DNA of 17,776 nucleotides, taken from positions 1 to 17,776 of the forward strand of contig JASHYY010000006.1 in the NCBI GenBank assembly GCA_030042815.1, written 5' to 3'. Made by a program: the position numbers and the translations under genes. Below are positions 7,635 through 14,842 of this stretch, piece by piece. This DNA comes from Thermoplasmata archaeon. Lineage in GTDB: Archaea > Thermoplasmatota > Thermoplasmata > Lutacidiplasmatales > UBA184. The first letter of the stretch is position 1, and each line of letters opens with the position of its first letter. The notes below the pieces were generated by a model. The model was not told the DNA's origin. It did not search any database and saw only the letters and a program-made list of their open reading frames with translations.

Positions 7635-9230
7635 ATGGCCGAGTACGATGCCGTGGTCATCGGCGCCGGCCACAACGGCCTCGTCGCGGCCGGGTATCTC
7701 GCCCGGGCCGGCGCCCGGGTCCTCGTCCTCGAGCGCCGCCCGGTCGTCGGCGGGGCGTGCGTGACCGAGGAGCCGTGGCCGGGCTACCGGGTCAACACGT
7801 TCGCCTACGCGAGCGGCCTCCTCCGGCCGAAGATCGTCGACGACCTCGAGCTCGTCCGTTTCGGATACGACCCGATCGTCTGCGACCCGCAGGGGTTCGC
7901 GCCGCAGCCGGACGGACGATACCTCGCGTTCTGGCTGGACGACGCCCGCGAGCAGAAGGAGATCGCGAAATTCTCCGAGAAGGACGCCCGGGCCTACCCC
8001 GGCTACGTTCGGTACTGGGACCACGTCCTCGACGTGATCGAGCCGGCGATGATGGCCCCGCCGCCGCCGCTCGACCGGTTCCTCGAGACGTTGCCCCCGG
8101 GGGAGGCGGAGCCGCTGCTCCGCGACCTGTTTCTGAAGAGCGCCCGGGACTTCCTCGACGACTGGTTCGAGTCGGAGGAGCTCAAGGGGGCGCTCGCGGC
8201 CGGGGCGACGATCGGGACGTTCGCCGGCCCCTATACCCCGGGGACCGCCTACATCCTCGGCCACCACAACATCGGCCGGCTCGGCGAGCACCGGCGGGTC
8301 TGGGGCCTCATGCGGGGCGGGATGGGCCGGATCACCGAGGCGATGGCGCGCTCCGCGACCCACTCCGGGGCGACCGTCCGCACGGGCGTCGGGGTCCGGT
8401 CGGTCGTCGTCGAGCACGGCCGGGCCGTCGGGGTCGTCACCGAGGCCGGGGAGACCGTCCGGGCCCGCGCGGTCGTCTCGTCGGTCGACGTGCGCCACAC
8501 GCTGCTCGAGTACCTGCCGGCGGGCACGCTCGAGCGCTCGGTCGAGGACCGCCTGCGGCGGGTCCGCTGCCAGGGAGCCTGCCTCAAGTTCAACGCCGCG
8601 CTCGACGGGGTGCCCCGGTTCACCGCCGCGCCGGACCCTTCGTACCTGGTCGGGGCGGTCGACATCTGCCCGTCGATGGAGTACATCGAGCGCGCGTACG
8701 ACGACGCGAAGTACGGACGCTTCTCGCGCGAGCCGAGCGTCGACGTCTACTTCCAGAGCCTGCTCGACCCGTCGGTCGCGCCCCACGGGAAGCACACGAT
8801 GACCTGCTTCGTCCAGTACGCCCCGACCACGCTGCGGGACGGCTCGTGGGACGACACCCGCGAGGCGGTGGCCGAAAAGGTGCTCTCGACGCTCGAGGCG
8901 TACGCGCCCGGGCTGCGGAAGCTCGTCCGCCACTGGCAGGTCGTCACCCCGCTCGACATCGAGCGGACGCTCGGGATGACCGGGGGGAACATCGACCAGG
9001 GGGACATCACCCCCGACCAGATCTTCTCGTTCCGGCCGATTCCCGGCTGGTCCGGCTACCGGACCCCGGTCCCCGGCCTCTACCTCTGCGGCAGCGCGAG
9101 CCACCCGGGCGGCGGGGTGATCGGCGCGCCCGGGCACAACGCGGCCGGCGTCGTCCTCGGGGACTTGCGGGCGGGCTCGGGCGATGCGCCGAGTCGCCCG
9201 AGAGCCTCCTCCGGTCCGGTCGAGGGGTGA
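7635..9230 (+). CDS. PYROXD2/phytoene-desaturase-like FAD oxidoreductase
   Basis: This 531-residue flavoprotein begins with a dinucleotide-binding fold: GAGHNGL at 10-16 and Glu33 in VLERR, which would hold the FAD ribose, then VVGGACVTEE. The body carries PYROXD2-type blocks: GTAYILGHHNIG, LMRGGMGRITEAMA, MTGGNIDQGDITPDQIFSF, and the closing YLCGSASHPGGGVIGAPGHN. Members of COG1233 oxidise or isomerise hydrophobic substrates; the PYROXD2 branch has no well-defined reaction. The frame is open back to 7485, but ATG 7635 places the GxGxxG fold right at the N-terminus and agrees with the TATA-like box at 7603-7610. It is a paralogue of the partial gene at 1-490. The SRPBCC gene starts 5 bases after its TGA, so the two are likely translated from one message. 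The N-terminal two thirds cannot be compared with the truncated copy. Confidence 0.92.
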   Translation: MAEYDAVVIGAGHNGLVAAGYLARAGARVLVLERRPVVGGACVTEEPWPGYRVNTFAYASGLLRPKIVDDLELVRFGYDPIVCDPQGFAPQPDGRYLAFWLDDAREQKEIAKFSEKDARAYPGYVRYWDHVLDVIEPAMMAPPPPLDRFLETLPPGEAEPLLRDLFLKSARDFLDDWFESEELKGALAAGATIGTFAGPYTPGTAYILGHHNIGRLGEHRRVWGLMRGGMGRITEAMARSATHSGATVRTGVGVRSVVVEHGRAVGVVTEAGETVRARAVVSSVDVRHTLLEYLPAGTLERSVEDRLRRVRCQGACLKFNAALDGVPRFTAAPDPSYLVGAVDICPSMEYIERAYDDAKYGRFSREPSVDVYFQSLLDPSVAPHGKHTMTCFVQYAPTTLRDGSWDDTREAVAEKVLSTLEAYAPGLRKLVRHWQVVTPLDIERTLGMTGGNIDQGDITPDQIFSFRPIPGWSGYRTPVPGLYLCGSASHPGGGVIGAPGHNAAGVVLGDLRAGSGDAPSRPRASSGPVEG

Positions 9231-9235
9231 GTCGC

Positions 9236-9670
9236 ATGCCGGAAGCGACCCTGCGATTCCACGTCGGGGCCGACGCGGCGACGCTCCGCCGCCTCCTCTC
9301 CGACCCCGCGTTCGTCGCGACCAACGTCCCCCAGGTCGTCGGGGTCGAGAAGACCTCCGAGACGACGGCCCTCTGGACCGTCCAGGTCAAGATCGGACCG
9401 ATGTCGCGCAAGAGCGTCTACCGCGGCGAGCTCCTCGAGTCGGGCGAGCACGGGGTCCGGTTCCGGGCGGTCGGCCCCGAGGCGACGATCGAGGGCGCGC
9501 TCGCGTTCGCTCCCTCGGCGGCCGGGACCGATGTCGACCTCCGCCTGACGATGACGGGGAGGGGCCCCCTCCGGCCCGTCGTGGACGCCTACCTCGGCAA
9601 GCGCGTGCGGGACGACGCCGCGAAATTCGCCGAAAACCTCGGCGCGCGGGTCGGCGGCGGCGCCGCCTAG
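9236..9670 (+). CDS. SRPBCC/CoxG-like small protein
   Basis: This 144-residue protein has the alternating hydrophobic strands and long C-terminal helix of the START/Bet v1 (SRPBCC) fold, closest in feel to the CoxG/polyketide-cyclase subgroup: an N-terminal LRFHVGADAATLRRLLSDP segment, a middle WTVQVKIGPMSRKSVYRGE strand pair and a final helix (about 120-138). CoxG itself takes part in maturation or anchoring of aerobic CO dehydrogenase, but no cox genes are present, so that role is not supported here. Such folds bind hydrophobic ligands and could assist the adjacent flavoprotein. ATG 9236 lies 5 bases after the flavoprotein TGA, with GAGGGG just upstream. It ends in TAG, followed by the promoter region of the transporter operon. 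Confidence 0.8.
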   Translation: MPEATLRFHVGADAATLRRLLSDPAFVATNVPQVVGVEKTSETTALWTVQVKIGPMSRKSVYRGELLESGEHGVRFRAVGPEATIEGALAFAPSAAGTDVDLRLTMTGRGPLRPVVDAYLGKRVRDDAAKFAENLGARVGGGAA

Positions 9671-9691
9671 GACGCGGGGTCCGGGGCCCGC

Positions 9692-9707
9692 GGGGTTTAT
9701 TGACCCC
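9692..9707 (+). promoter_or_regulatory. TATA-like box inside an inverted repeat, ahead of the transporter operon
   Basis: The sequence is GGGGT, ttattg, ACCCC: a 5-base inverted repeat whose 6-base spacer, with the preceding T, forms the TATA-like box. The expected transcription start is near 9724. A repeat overlapping the TATA box is the arrangement expected of an operator where a regulator would block promoter recognition, but no regulator gene is in the window. Confidence 0.5.
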
Positions 9708-9726
9708 ACGGTTCTCCCCGGGCTCC

Positions 9727-9780
9727 GTGCGCGCGCCGGACCCACCGGCCGGCCCCGGTCGCGCCCCCGCGAGGGGGTGA
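9727..9780 (+). other. Possible 17-codon leader ORF in frame with permease B
   Basis: A GTG at 9727 lies at about the predicted transcription start and opens a 17-residue reading frame rich in Pro, Ala, Arg and Gly that stops at TGA 9778-9780. It is in the same frame as the permease, whose conserved N-terminus follows directly. It could be a leader peptide, a sign of a misread base, or chance in GC-rich DNA. Confidence 0.2.
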
Positions 9781-9786
9781 GGGGCG

Positions 9787-10806
9787 ACGGGCCGGAGCCT
9801 CTACGACCTCGGGTTCTTCATCGGGGCGCGGCTCCTCCAGCTGATTCCCGTCCTCATCGGCGTCGTCGTCCTGATGTTCCTGTTCACGCACCTGTCCGTC
9901 TCGGACCCGTGCGCGTCGTGGTACCCGCACGCGAAGAAGGCGGTCCTCGACGAGTGCCGGAACTACTACGGGTTCAACCAGCCGCTCTGGGTCCAGTTCG
10001 AGAAGTACGTCTCGGGGCTCCTCGCGGGCAACTGGGGCGTCGACCAGAACGGCGCCGCGGTCTACCCGCAGATCGCCCAGAGCCTCCCCGAGACCGTCGA
10101 GCTCGTCCTCGCGTCGCTCGTCATCATGATCGTCTTCGGGATCGCCCTCGGGGCGGTCGCGGCCCAGTGGGCCGGCCGGTGGCCGGACCACCTGATCCGG
10201 GTCTTCTACCTGAGCGGCTGGGCGGCCCCGACGTACCTCGTCGGGATCCTGCTCGCGATCTACGTCGCGCCGGCGTTCGGGTTCCCGACGGGCGGCGCGT
10301 TCTCGCAGAACCCCCCGCCGTTCCCCCAGCCGACCCACATGTCGGTGCTCGACGCGATGCTCGCGGGGAGCCCCTACTGGACCCTCAACGCCCTCGAGCA
10401 CCTCGTCCTGCCGGCGATCGCGCTGGCGTTCCTCAACCTCGGGATCGTCACGCGGATGACCCGCAGCTCGATGCTCGAGGTCCTCCCGCTCGACTTCGTG
10501 AAGAGCGCGCGGATGAAGGGGATCAGCGAGGGGGCGGTGATCTACCGCCACGCGCTCCGCAACTCGCTCATCACGACCACGACGATCCTCGGCTTCACGG
10601 CGAGCGGGCTTCTCGCGAGCACGGTCGTGGTCGAGGAGATCTTCCGCTGGCCGGGGATCGGGGAGTACTCGTTCGACGCGCTCGTCAACAACAACTTCTC
10701 CGGGCTCATCGGCGTCACGATCGTCTTCGCGGTGTCGGTCGTCGTGGCGAACCTCGTCGCGGACATCCTGTACGGGATCATCGACCCGCGGGTGGAGTGG
10801 CGGTAG
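9787..10806 (+). CDS. dppB: ABC transporter permease, DppB/OppB type
   Basis: This is the first membrane subunit of a peptide/opine-type importer. The N-terminus ARLLQLIPVLIGVVVLMFLF is the standard first membrane helix of DppB proteins; several more hydrophobic segments follow (about 104-127, 140-162, 205-222, 262-282, 303-332). The EAA loop that touches the ATPases is at about 240-262 (ARMKGISEGAVIYRHALRN), and VVEEIFRWPGIGEYSF is a family hallmark. The first ATG in frame (9874) cuts the first helix in half. Between the in-frame TGA at 9778-9780 and that ATG there is no ATG, GTG or TTG. I used ACG at 9787, a single base from ATG, 6 bases after GAGGGGGTGA, giving 339 residues. This start is a guess. 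TAG is followed at once by the ATG of permease C. Confidence 0.9.
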   Translation, partial: TGRSLYDLGFFIGARLLQLIPVLIGVVVLMFLFTHLSVSDPCASWYPHAKKAVLDECRNYYGFNQPLWVQFEKYVSGLLAGNWGVDQNGAAVYPQIAQSLPETVELVLASLVIMIVFGIALGAVAAQWAGRWPDHLIRVFYLSGWAAPTYLVGILLAIYVAPAFGFPTGGAFSQNPPPFPQPTHMSVLDAMLAGSPYWTLNALEHLVLPAIALAFLNLGIVTRMTRSSMLEVLPLDFVKSARMKGISEGAVIYRHALRNSLITTTTILGFTASGLLASTVVVEEIFRWPGIGEYSFDALVNNNFSGLIGVTIVFAVSVVVANLVADILYGIIDPRVEWR

Positions 10807-11856
10807 ATGGACGCGGAGTCTCCTCCCGCCGCCGGGGCCGCGGCCCGGGCGGGAGCCCCCTCTTCCCCGAAGCGCTCGCACAACCGCGAGGTCCTCTACG
10901 AGTCGCTGCGCACGCTCGCGGCGAACCCCCTCACGCTCGCGGGGTTCGTCCTGGTCGTGGTCCTGGCCGCGACGGCGATCCTCGTGGTCGTCGTCCCCCC
11001 GATCTCGACCGCGCTCACCGGCCACGCGGCGTCGATCCTGCCGTACAACCCGAACTCGATCGGCCCCGAGGTGAACGGCGCGCCCAGCCCCCAGCACTGG
11101 TTCGGCACGGACGAGCTCGGGCGGGACGTCCTCTCCCGGGTCGTGGCGGCGCTCCCCCTCGACCTCGGGATGGGCGTCGCGATCACCGTCCTCTCGGTCC
11201 TGATCGGGGCCGGGCTCGGGCTGGTCGCCGGCTTCTGGGACGAGAGCCGGCTCGGCCGGGCCCTCTCCGCGACGATCCTCCGGATCACGGACGTCTTCCT
11301 CGCGTTCCCGACGCTCGTCCTCGCGATCGCGCTGACGGCGATCCTCGGCAAGTCGATCAACTCGCTCGACGCGGTGATCGTCGCGCTCACGGTCACGTGG
11401 TGGCCCTACTACGTGCGGATCGTCCGCGGCGAGGTCCTCGTCATCAAGCACATGGGCTACATCCACGCCGCGCGGATCGCCGGCCTCTCCGAGACACGGA
11501 TCCTCGTCCGCCACGTCCTGAGGAACCTGCTCGAGCCGCTCACCGTCTACGCGACGCTCGACGTCGGGACGGTGATCGTGACGTTCTCGTCCATCGCGTT
11601 CGTCGGCGTGATCTCGATCCCGAACCTGCTCGAGTGGGGGACGATGGTCGCCACCTACCAGTCGAACCTCCCGTCCGACTGGTGGCTGGTGGCGGCCCCC
11701 GGCCTCGCGATCTTCGTGACCGTCCTCGCGCTCAGCCTGCTCGGGGACGGGCTGCGCGACGTCCTCGACCCGAGGACGCGGCGGGTCTTCGCCCGGGAGG
11801 CGCAGGCGTCGACCGCGCCGCGGGAGGCCCCCGCGTCGCCCGGGGCCGCGGAGTAG
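10807..11856 (+). CDS. dppC: ABC transporter permease, DppC/OppC type
   Basis: This 349-residue protein is the second permease of the importer. It has a Pro/Ala-rich cytosolic N-terminal tail (1-30), a first membrane helix at about 42-65, the DppC signature HWFGTDELGRDVLSRV at 97-112, and five further hydrophobic segments. The EAA loop lies at about 221-245 (AARIAGLSETRILVRHVLRN), and the protein closes with the typical LLGDGLRDVLDPR. Its ATG follows the permease B stop with no gap, so the two are translationally coupled. The C-terminal tail after 325 is low-complexity Ala/Pro. The amine oxidase gene begins 10 bases downstream, keeping the enzyme in the same transcript. Confidence 0.94.
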   Translation: MDAESPPAAGAAARAGAPSSPKRSHNREVLYESLRTLAANPLTLAGFVLVVVLAATAILVVVVPPISTALTGHAASILPYNPNSIGPEVNGAPSPQHWFGTDELGRDVLSRVVAALPLDLGMGVAITVLSVLIGAGLGLVAGFWDESRLGRALSATILRITDVFLAFPTLVLAIALTAILGKSINSLDAVIVALTVTWWPYYVRIVRGEVLVIKHMGYIHAARIAGLSETRILVRHVLRNLLEPLTVYATLDVGTVIVTFSSIAFVGVISIPNLLEWGTMVATYQSNLPSDWWLVAAPGLAIFVTVLALSLLGDGLRDVLDPRTRRVFAREAQASTAPREAPASPGAAE

Positions 11857-11866
11857 GGAGGAAGGA

Positions 11867-13246
11867 ATGGCGGAAACGGCGGTCACCGCACCGAGCACCC
11901 CCGAGCGGGTCGACGTCGTGGTCGTCGGCGCCGGATTCGCGGGCCTCGCCGCGGCCCGTCGCCTCGTCGCCGCCGGGGTCGACGTGCTGGTTCTCGAAGC
12001 GCGCGAGCGCGTCGGCGGGCGGGCGTTCACCGACCCGCAACTCGTCCCGGGGATCCCGCTCGAGCTCGGCGCCCAGATGGTCCACGGCCGGGCCGCGACC
12101 GCCCACGCGTGGGCGGCCCGGGAGGGACTCTCGGTGCGGCCGCTCCCGGTCCACCAGCGCAGCCGGATCGTCGTCGGCCGGCGCGTCGGTCGCTACCCGT
12201 GGTTCGCGTTCCCGTTCCACCCGGTCGTCGGCAGTCGCGCGACCTGGCAGGGGTTCCGCTCGATTCCGCGCGCGCTCGCCGGGTACCCCGGGCCGGACGG
12301 GACCCTCCGGGAGTATCTCGACCGCCGCGGCACCCGGCCGGCGGCCCGCGCCCTCGTGGACGTGCTGCACGCGCACACCTACGCGACCGACCCGGAGTCG
12401 ATCGGCCTCCTCGGTCCCGCCGAGGAAGAGCGGGTCGCGGAGGAGCCGTTCGGGTTCCGGAACTTCCGTCTCGTCGAGGGGTACTCCGTGCTGGCCGACC
12501 GGTCCGCCGCGCCCCTCGGAACGCGGGTCCGTACCCGGGCGGCCGTCACCGACGTCGTCCTCGAGCCGAACGGGGCGCGCGTCGTCTGGCAGTCGTCGCC
12601 CGGGGCCGCGCGGTCGGAGGTCCGCGCCCGCTCGGTCCTCGTCACGGTCCCGCTCGGGGTCCTGAAGGCGGGCGCGATCCGGTTCGACCCGCCGCTGCCG
12701 CCGGAGAAGCGGTCGGCGATCGGACGGCTCGGGTTCGGCGACGGTTACGCGCTCCAGATGGTCGTCCACGGAGGGACGATGCGCGAAAGGCTCGGAGAGT
12801 TCGGGATCCTCTGGGGGGACGGGGCCACGAGCTTCCACCGGCCGCGGGTCGGGCTCGGAGAGCCGACCGAGGTCGTGACCGCGTTCACGGTCGGACGGGA
12901 GGCCCGGCGCCGGGTCGCGCTGGACGACCCCGGGATGGTCGAGGCCACGGTCGCGGAGTGGGACTCGGTCGCCCCCGCCGGGGTCACCCTCGGGACCGTC
13001 GACCGCGCGAGCGTCCACCGCTGGACGAGCGACCCGTGGACCCGTGGCGCCTACTCGTTCTTCCCGCCCGGGAGCGGCCCCGCCGACCGACGTACCCTCG
13101 CGGCCCCGGTCGACGGACGCCTCTTCTTCGCCGGCGAGGCGACCGACACGACCGGCCAGTCGGCGACCGTCACCGGAGCCATCCGCAGCGGCGAGCGGGC
13201 GGCCGACGAGGTCCTCGCGGCCCCGAGGTCCCATGTCTCCGCGTAG
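11867..13246 (+). CDS. Flavin-containing amine oxidase (monoamine/polyamine oxidase family)
   Basis: This 459-residue protein carries the FAD-binding GAGFAGL (21-27), Glu44, GGRAF (50-54) and LELGAQMVHG (65-74), as in monoamine and polyamine oxidases. The C-terminal segment LFFAGEATDTTGQSATVTGA (419-438) and DPWTRGAYSFFPPG (389-402) are family hallmarks. Such enzymes oxidise amines to imines with O2 or another acceptor. No Cys is at the covalent-FAD position of animal MAO, so FAD should be non-covalent. The lysine that usually sits near flavin N5 (as in LGFGNLNKV of LSD1) is absent: the matching stretch 288-300 is LGFGDGYALQMVV. GGGAGGAAGG just before the ATG is a good ribosome site. It lies between the permeases and ATPases of one importer, suggesting that it acts on the imported compound. 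Confidence 0.9.
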   Translation: MAETAVTAPSTPERVDVVVVGAGFAGLAAARRLVAAGVDVLVLEARERVGGRAFTDPQLVPGIPLELGAQMVHGRAATAHAWAAREGLSVRPLPVHQRSRIVVGRRVGRYPWFAFPFHPVVGSRATWQGFRSIPRALAGYPGPDGTLREYLDRRGTRPAARALVDVLHAHTYATDPESIGLLGPAEEERVAEEPFGFRNFRLVEGYSVLADRSAAPLGTRVRTRAAVTDVVLEPNGARVVWQSSPGAARSEVRARSVLVTVPLGVLKAGAIRFDPPLPPEKRSAIGRLGFGDGYALQMVVHGGTMRERLGEFGILWGDGATSFHRPRVGLGEPTEVVTAFTVGREARRRVALDDPGMVEATVAEWDSVAPAGVTLGTVDRASVHRWTSDPWTRGAYSFFPPGSGPADRRTLAAPVDGRLFFAGEATDTTGQSATVTGAIRSGERAADEVLAAPRSHVSA

Positions 13247-13264
13247 GTCCGTTCCGGGGCATCC

Positions 13265-13270
13265 CTATCC
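13265..13270 (+). promoter_or_regulatory. Weak TATA-like element before the cupin gene
   Basis: The element ctatcc is centred about 29 bases before the cupin ATG. That ATG has no Shine-Dalgarno sequence, so a leaderless internal promoter is possible. The element is short and the call is tentative. Confidence 0.25.
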
Positions 13271-13296
13271 GCCCCGGCGGCGTCCCCACGGGACCG

Positions 13297-13617
13297 ATGC
13301 CCTCGATCCCGGACCTCGTGAAGGAGGCGCGCCGCGCGCCGAACGGATACGTCGAGTTCCTGCGCGTGCCGTCCATGAGCGCCGGGGTCTACGTGCTTTC
13401 CGCGGGCGCGGAGGACCGCCAGAGCCCGCACCTCGAGGACGAGGTCTACTACGTCGTGCGGGGCCGCGGGAAGTTCCAGCGTGGTCGCGAGGAGATGTCC
13501 GCGCTCCCCGGGGACGTGCTGTTCGTCCCGGCCCGCGCGCTCCACCGGTTCCACTCGATCGAGGAGGAGCTCGTCCTCCTCGTCGTCTTCTCGCCCGCCG
13601 AGCAGCCGACCGACTGA
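13297..13617 (+). CDS. Small single-domain cupin protein
   Basis: This 106-residue protein is one cupin beta-barrel. Motif 1 appears as SPHLEDEVYYVVRG (43-56) and motif 2 as PGDVLFVPARALHRF (71-85). Candidate metal ligands are His45, Glu49 and His83. The first His of the usual HxH pair is Ser43, so a three-ligand or altered metal site is expected. Small cupins of this kind act as dioxygenases, isomerases or ligand sensors; the reaction cannot be told. ATG 13297 gives a compact domain of normal size. It sits 50 bases after the amine oxidase and 67 bases before ATPase D on the same strand, so it probably belongs to the transporter and catabolic unit even if it has its own promoter. Confidence 0.85.
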   Translation: MPSIPDLVKEARRAPNGYVEFLRVPSMSAGVYVLSAGAEDRQSPHLEDEVYYVVRGRGKFQRGREEMSALPGDVLFVPARALHRFHSIEEELVLLVVFSPAEQPTD

Positions 13618-13684
13618 CCTCGGCCCGGGACCCGCCGGGACGGGCGCGCGCGGCGGCGGCGTCGCGGGGAGGGCGGAGGCGCCC

Positions 13685-14842
13685 GTGACCGAACCGATCC
13701 TCTCCGTCGAGGGCCTCTCGATCGACTACGTCGTCGGCGCGGGGACGTTCCACGCACTGCGCGACGTCTCGTTCGAGATGATGCCGGGCCGGGTCCTCGG
13801 GATCGTCGGGGAGACCGGCTGCGGGAAGAGCACGCTCGGGCACGCGATCCCCCGCCTCCTGCCCGAGCCCCCGGCGAAGGTCCGCGGCGGGAAGGTCGTC
13901 TTCCAGGGGACCGACCTCCTCGGGGTGCCGAAGTGGAAGTTCCCGATCGTCCGCGGCACCGAGATCGGGATGATCTTCCAGGAGCCGATCAACTCCCTCG
14001 ACCCGGCGTACCGGGTCTACCACCAGGTCGCCGAGGCCGTCCGGGTCCGCCGCCTCCGTGACGCGGGTGAGGTCCCCGTCTTCCACCAGGGGCCGCAGCC
14101 GTTCGACTACTCGAAGGGACCGGAGCCGAAGGTCAGCGAGGCGATCGTCCACCCGTTCCTGCCGAGCGCGCCGCAGGGCCCGGACTCCGCTCTCGGCGAA
14201 CCGTCGGCGCTCGCGCCGATGCCGCTCAAGGACGAGGTGCTCGACTACCTCAAGCTCGTCCGGATCAACGACCCCGAGACGGTCCTCCGCCTCTACCCGC
14301 ATGAGCTCTCGGGCGGGATGCGCCAGCGGATCATGATCGCGATGGCGCTCTCGGAGAAGCCGGCGCTCCTCATCGCCGACGAGCCGACGAGCGCCCTCGA
14401 CGTGACGATCCAGGCCCAGGTGCTCACGCTGATGAAGGAGCTCCTCGAAGAGGTCCACACCTCGATCCTGTTCATCAGCCACGACCTCGGCGTCATCGCC
14501 GAGATCGCCGACGATGTCGGGGTGATGTACGCGGGTCACCTCGTCGAGCTCGGCCCGGTCGCGGACGTCTTCGAGGGGCCGCGCCACCCGTACACGAAGG
14601 CGCTGCTTCGCTCGATCCCGAACCGCTACCAGGACGACGGGCCGCTCCCGACGCTCACGGGGTCGGTGCCGAACCTCTCCCGGCTCCCGCCGGGCTGCTC
14701 GTTCGCCCCGCGCTGCCCCCTCGCCCGCGCGGACTGCCGGGACGACCCCGGGCCCGCGCTCGCGACCCCGCTCGACTACCCTCGGGGCCGGGTCAACGCG
14801 TCGAGCTGCCACTACCGACGCGAGGCGGAGGCGCTGCCGTGA
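13685..14842 (+). CDS. dppD: ABC transporter ATP-binding protein, DppD/OppD type
   Basis: This 385-residue ATPase of the importer shows Walker A GETGCGKST (42-50), Q-loop Gln99, signature LSGGMRQR (208-215), Walker B LLIADEPTSALD (228-239) and H-loop His266. The C-terminal oligopeptide-transporter domain has the conserved cysteines at about 338, 344, 351 and 375, which in DppD relatives bind an iron-sulfur cluster. The Q-loop-to-signature distance is 109 residues, against 56 in the partner at 14839, because of an extra Pro/Gly-rich segment at about 125-180. GTG 13685 is chosen because GGAGG lies 5 bases before it and the protein starts at the normal place for the family; the open frame runs further upstream into the cupin gene. 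It overlaps the next gene by 4 bases (GTGA). Confidence 0.93.
   Translation: MTEPILSVEGLSIDYVVGAGTFHALRDVSFEMMPGRVLGIVGETGCGKSTLGHAIPRLLPEPPAKVRGGKVVFQGTDLLGVPKWKFPIVRGTEIGMIFQEPINSLDPAYRVYHQVAEAVRVRRLRDAGEVPVFHQGPQPFDYSKGPEPKVSEAIVHPFLPSAPQGPDSALGEPSALAPMPLKDEVLDYLKLVRINDPETVLRLYPHELSGGMRQRIMIAMALSEKPALLIADEPTSALDVTIQAQVLTLMKELLEEVHTSILFISHDLGVIAEIADDVGVMYAGHLVELGPVADVFEGPRHPYTKALLRSIPNRYQDDGPLPTLTGSVPNLSRLPPGCSFAPRCPLARADCRDDPGPALATPLDYPRGRVNASSCHYRREAEALP

Noticed and set aside
7532..7675. Longer N-terminus for the second Rieske protein
   Set aside because: The extension is Gly/Ala-rich, overlaps the divergent flavoprotein start and both promoters, and has no counterpart in the paralogue.
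7635..9230. Carotenoid biosynthesis (phytoene desaturase)
   Set aside because: The C-terminal motifs fit the PYROXD2 branch, and no phytoene synthase, cyclase or prenyl transferase is present in the window.
9236..9670. Aerobic CO dehydrogenase accessory gene coxG
   Set aside because: Only the fold is similar; no coxMSL or other cox genes are visible.
9697..12665. Very long overlapping frames on both strands (up to 962 codons)
   Set aside because: They translate to Arg/Pro/Gly/Asp-rich sequence without domains and lie over the well-supported permease and amine oxidase genes; long open frames are expected in GC-rich DNA. The same holds for 423-1781, 5082-7364, 5312-7573 and 3865-5058.
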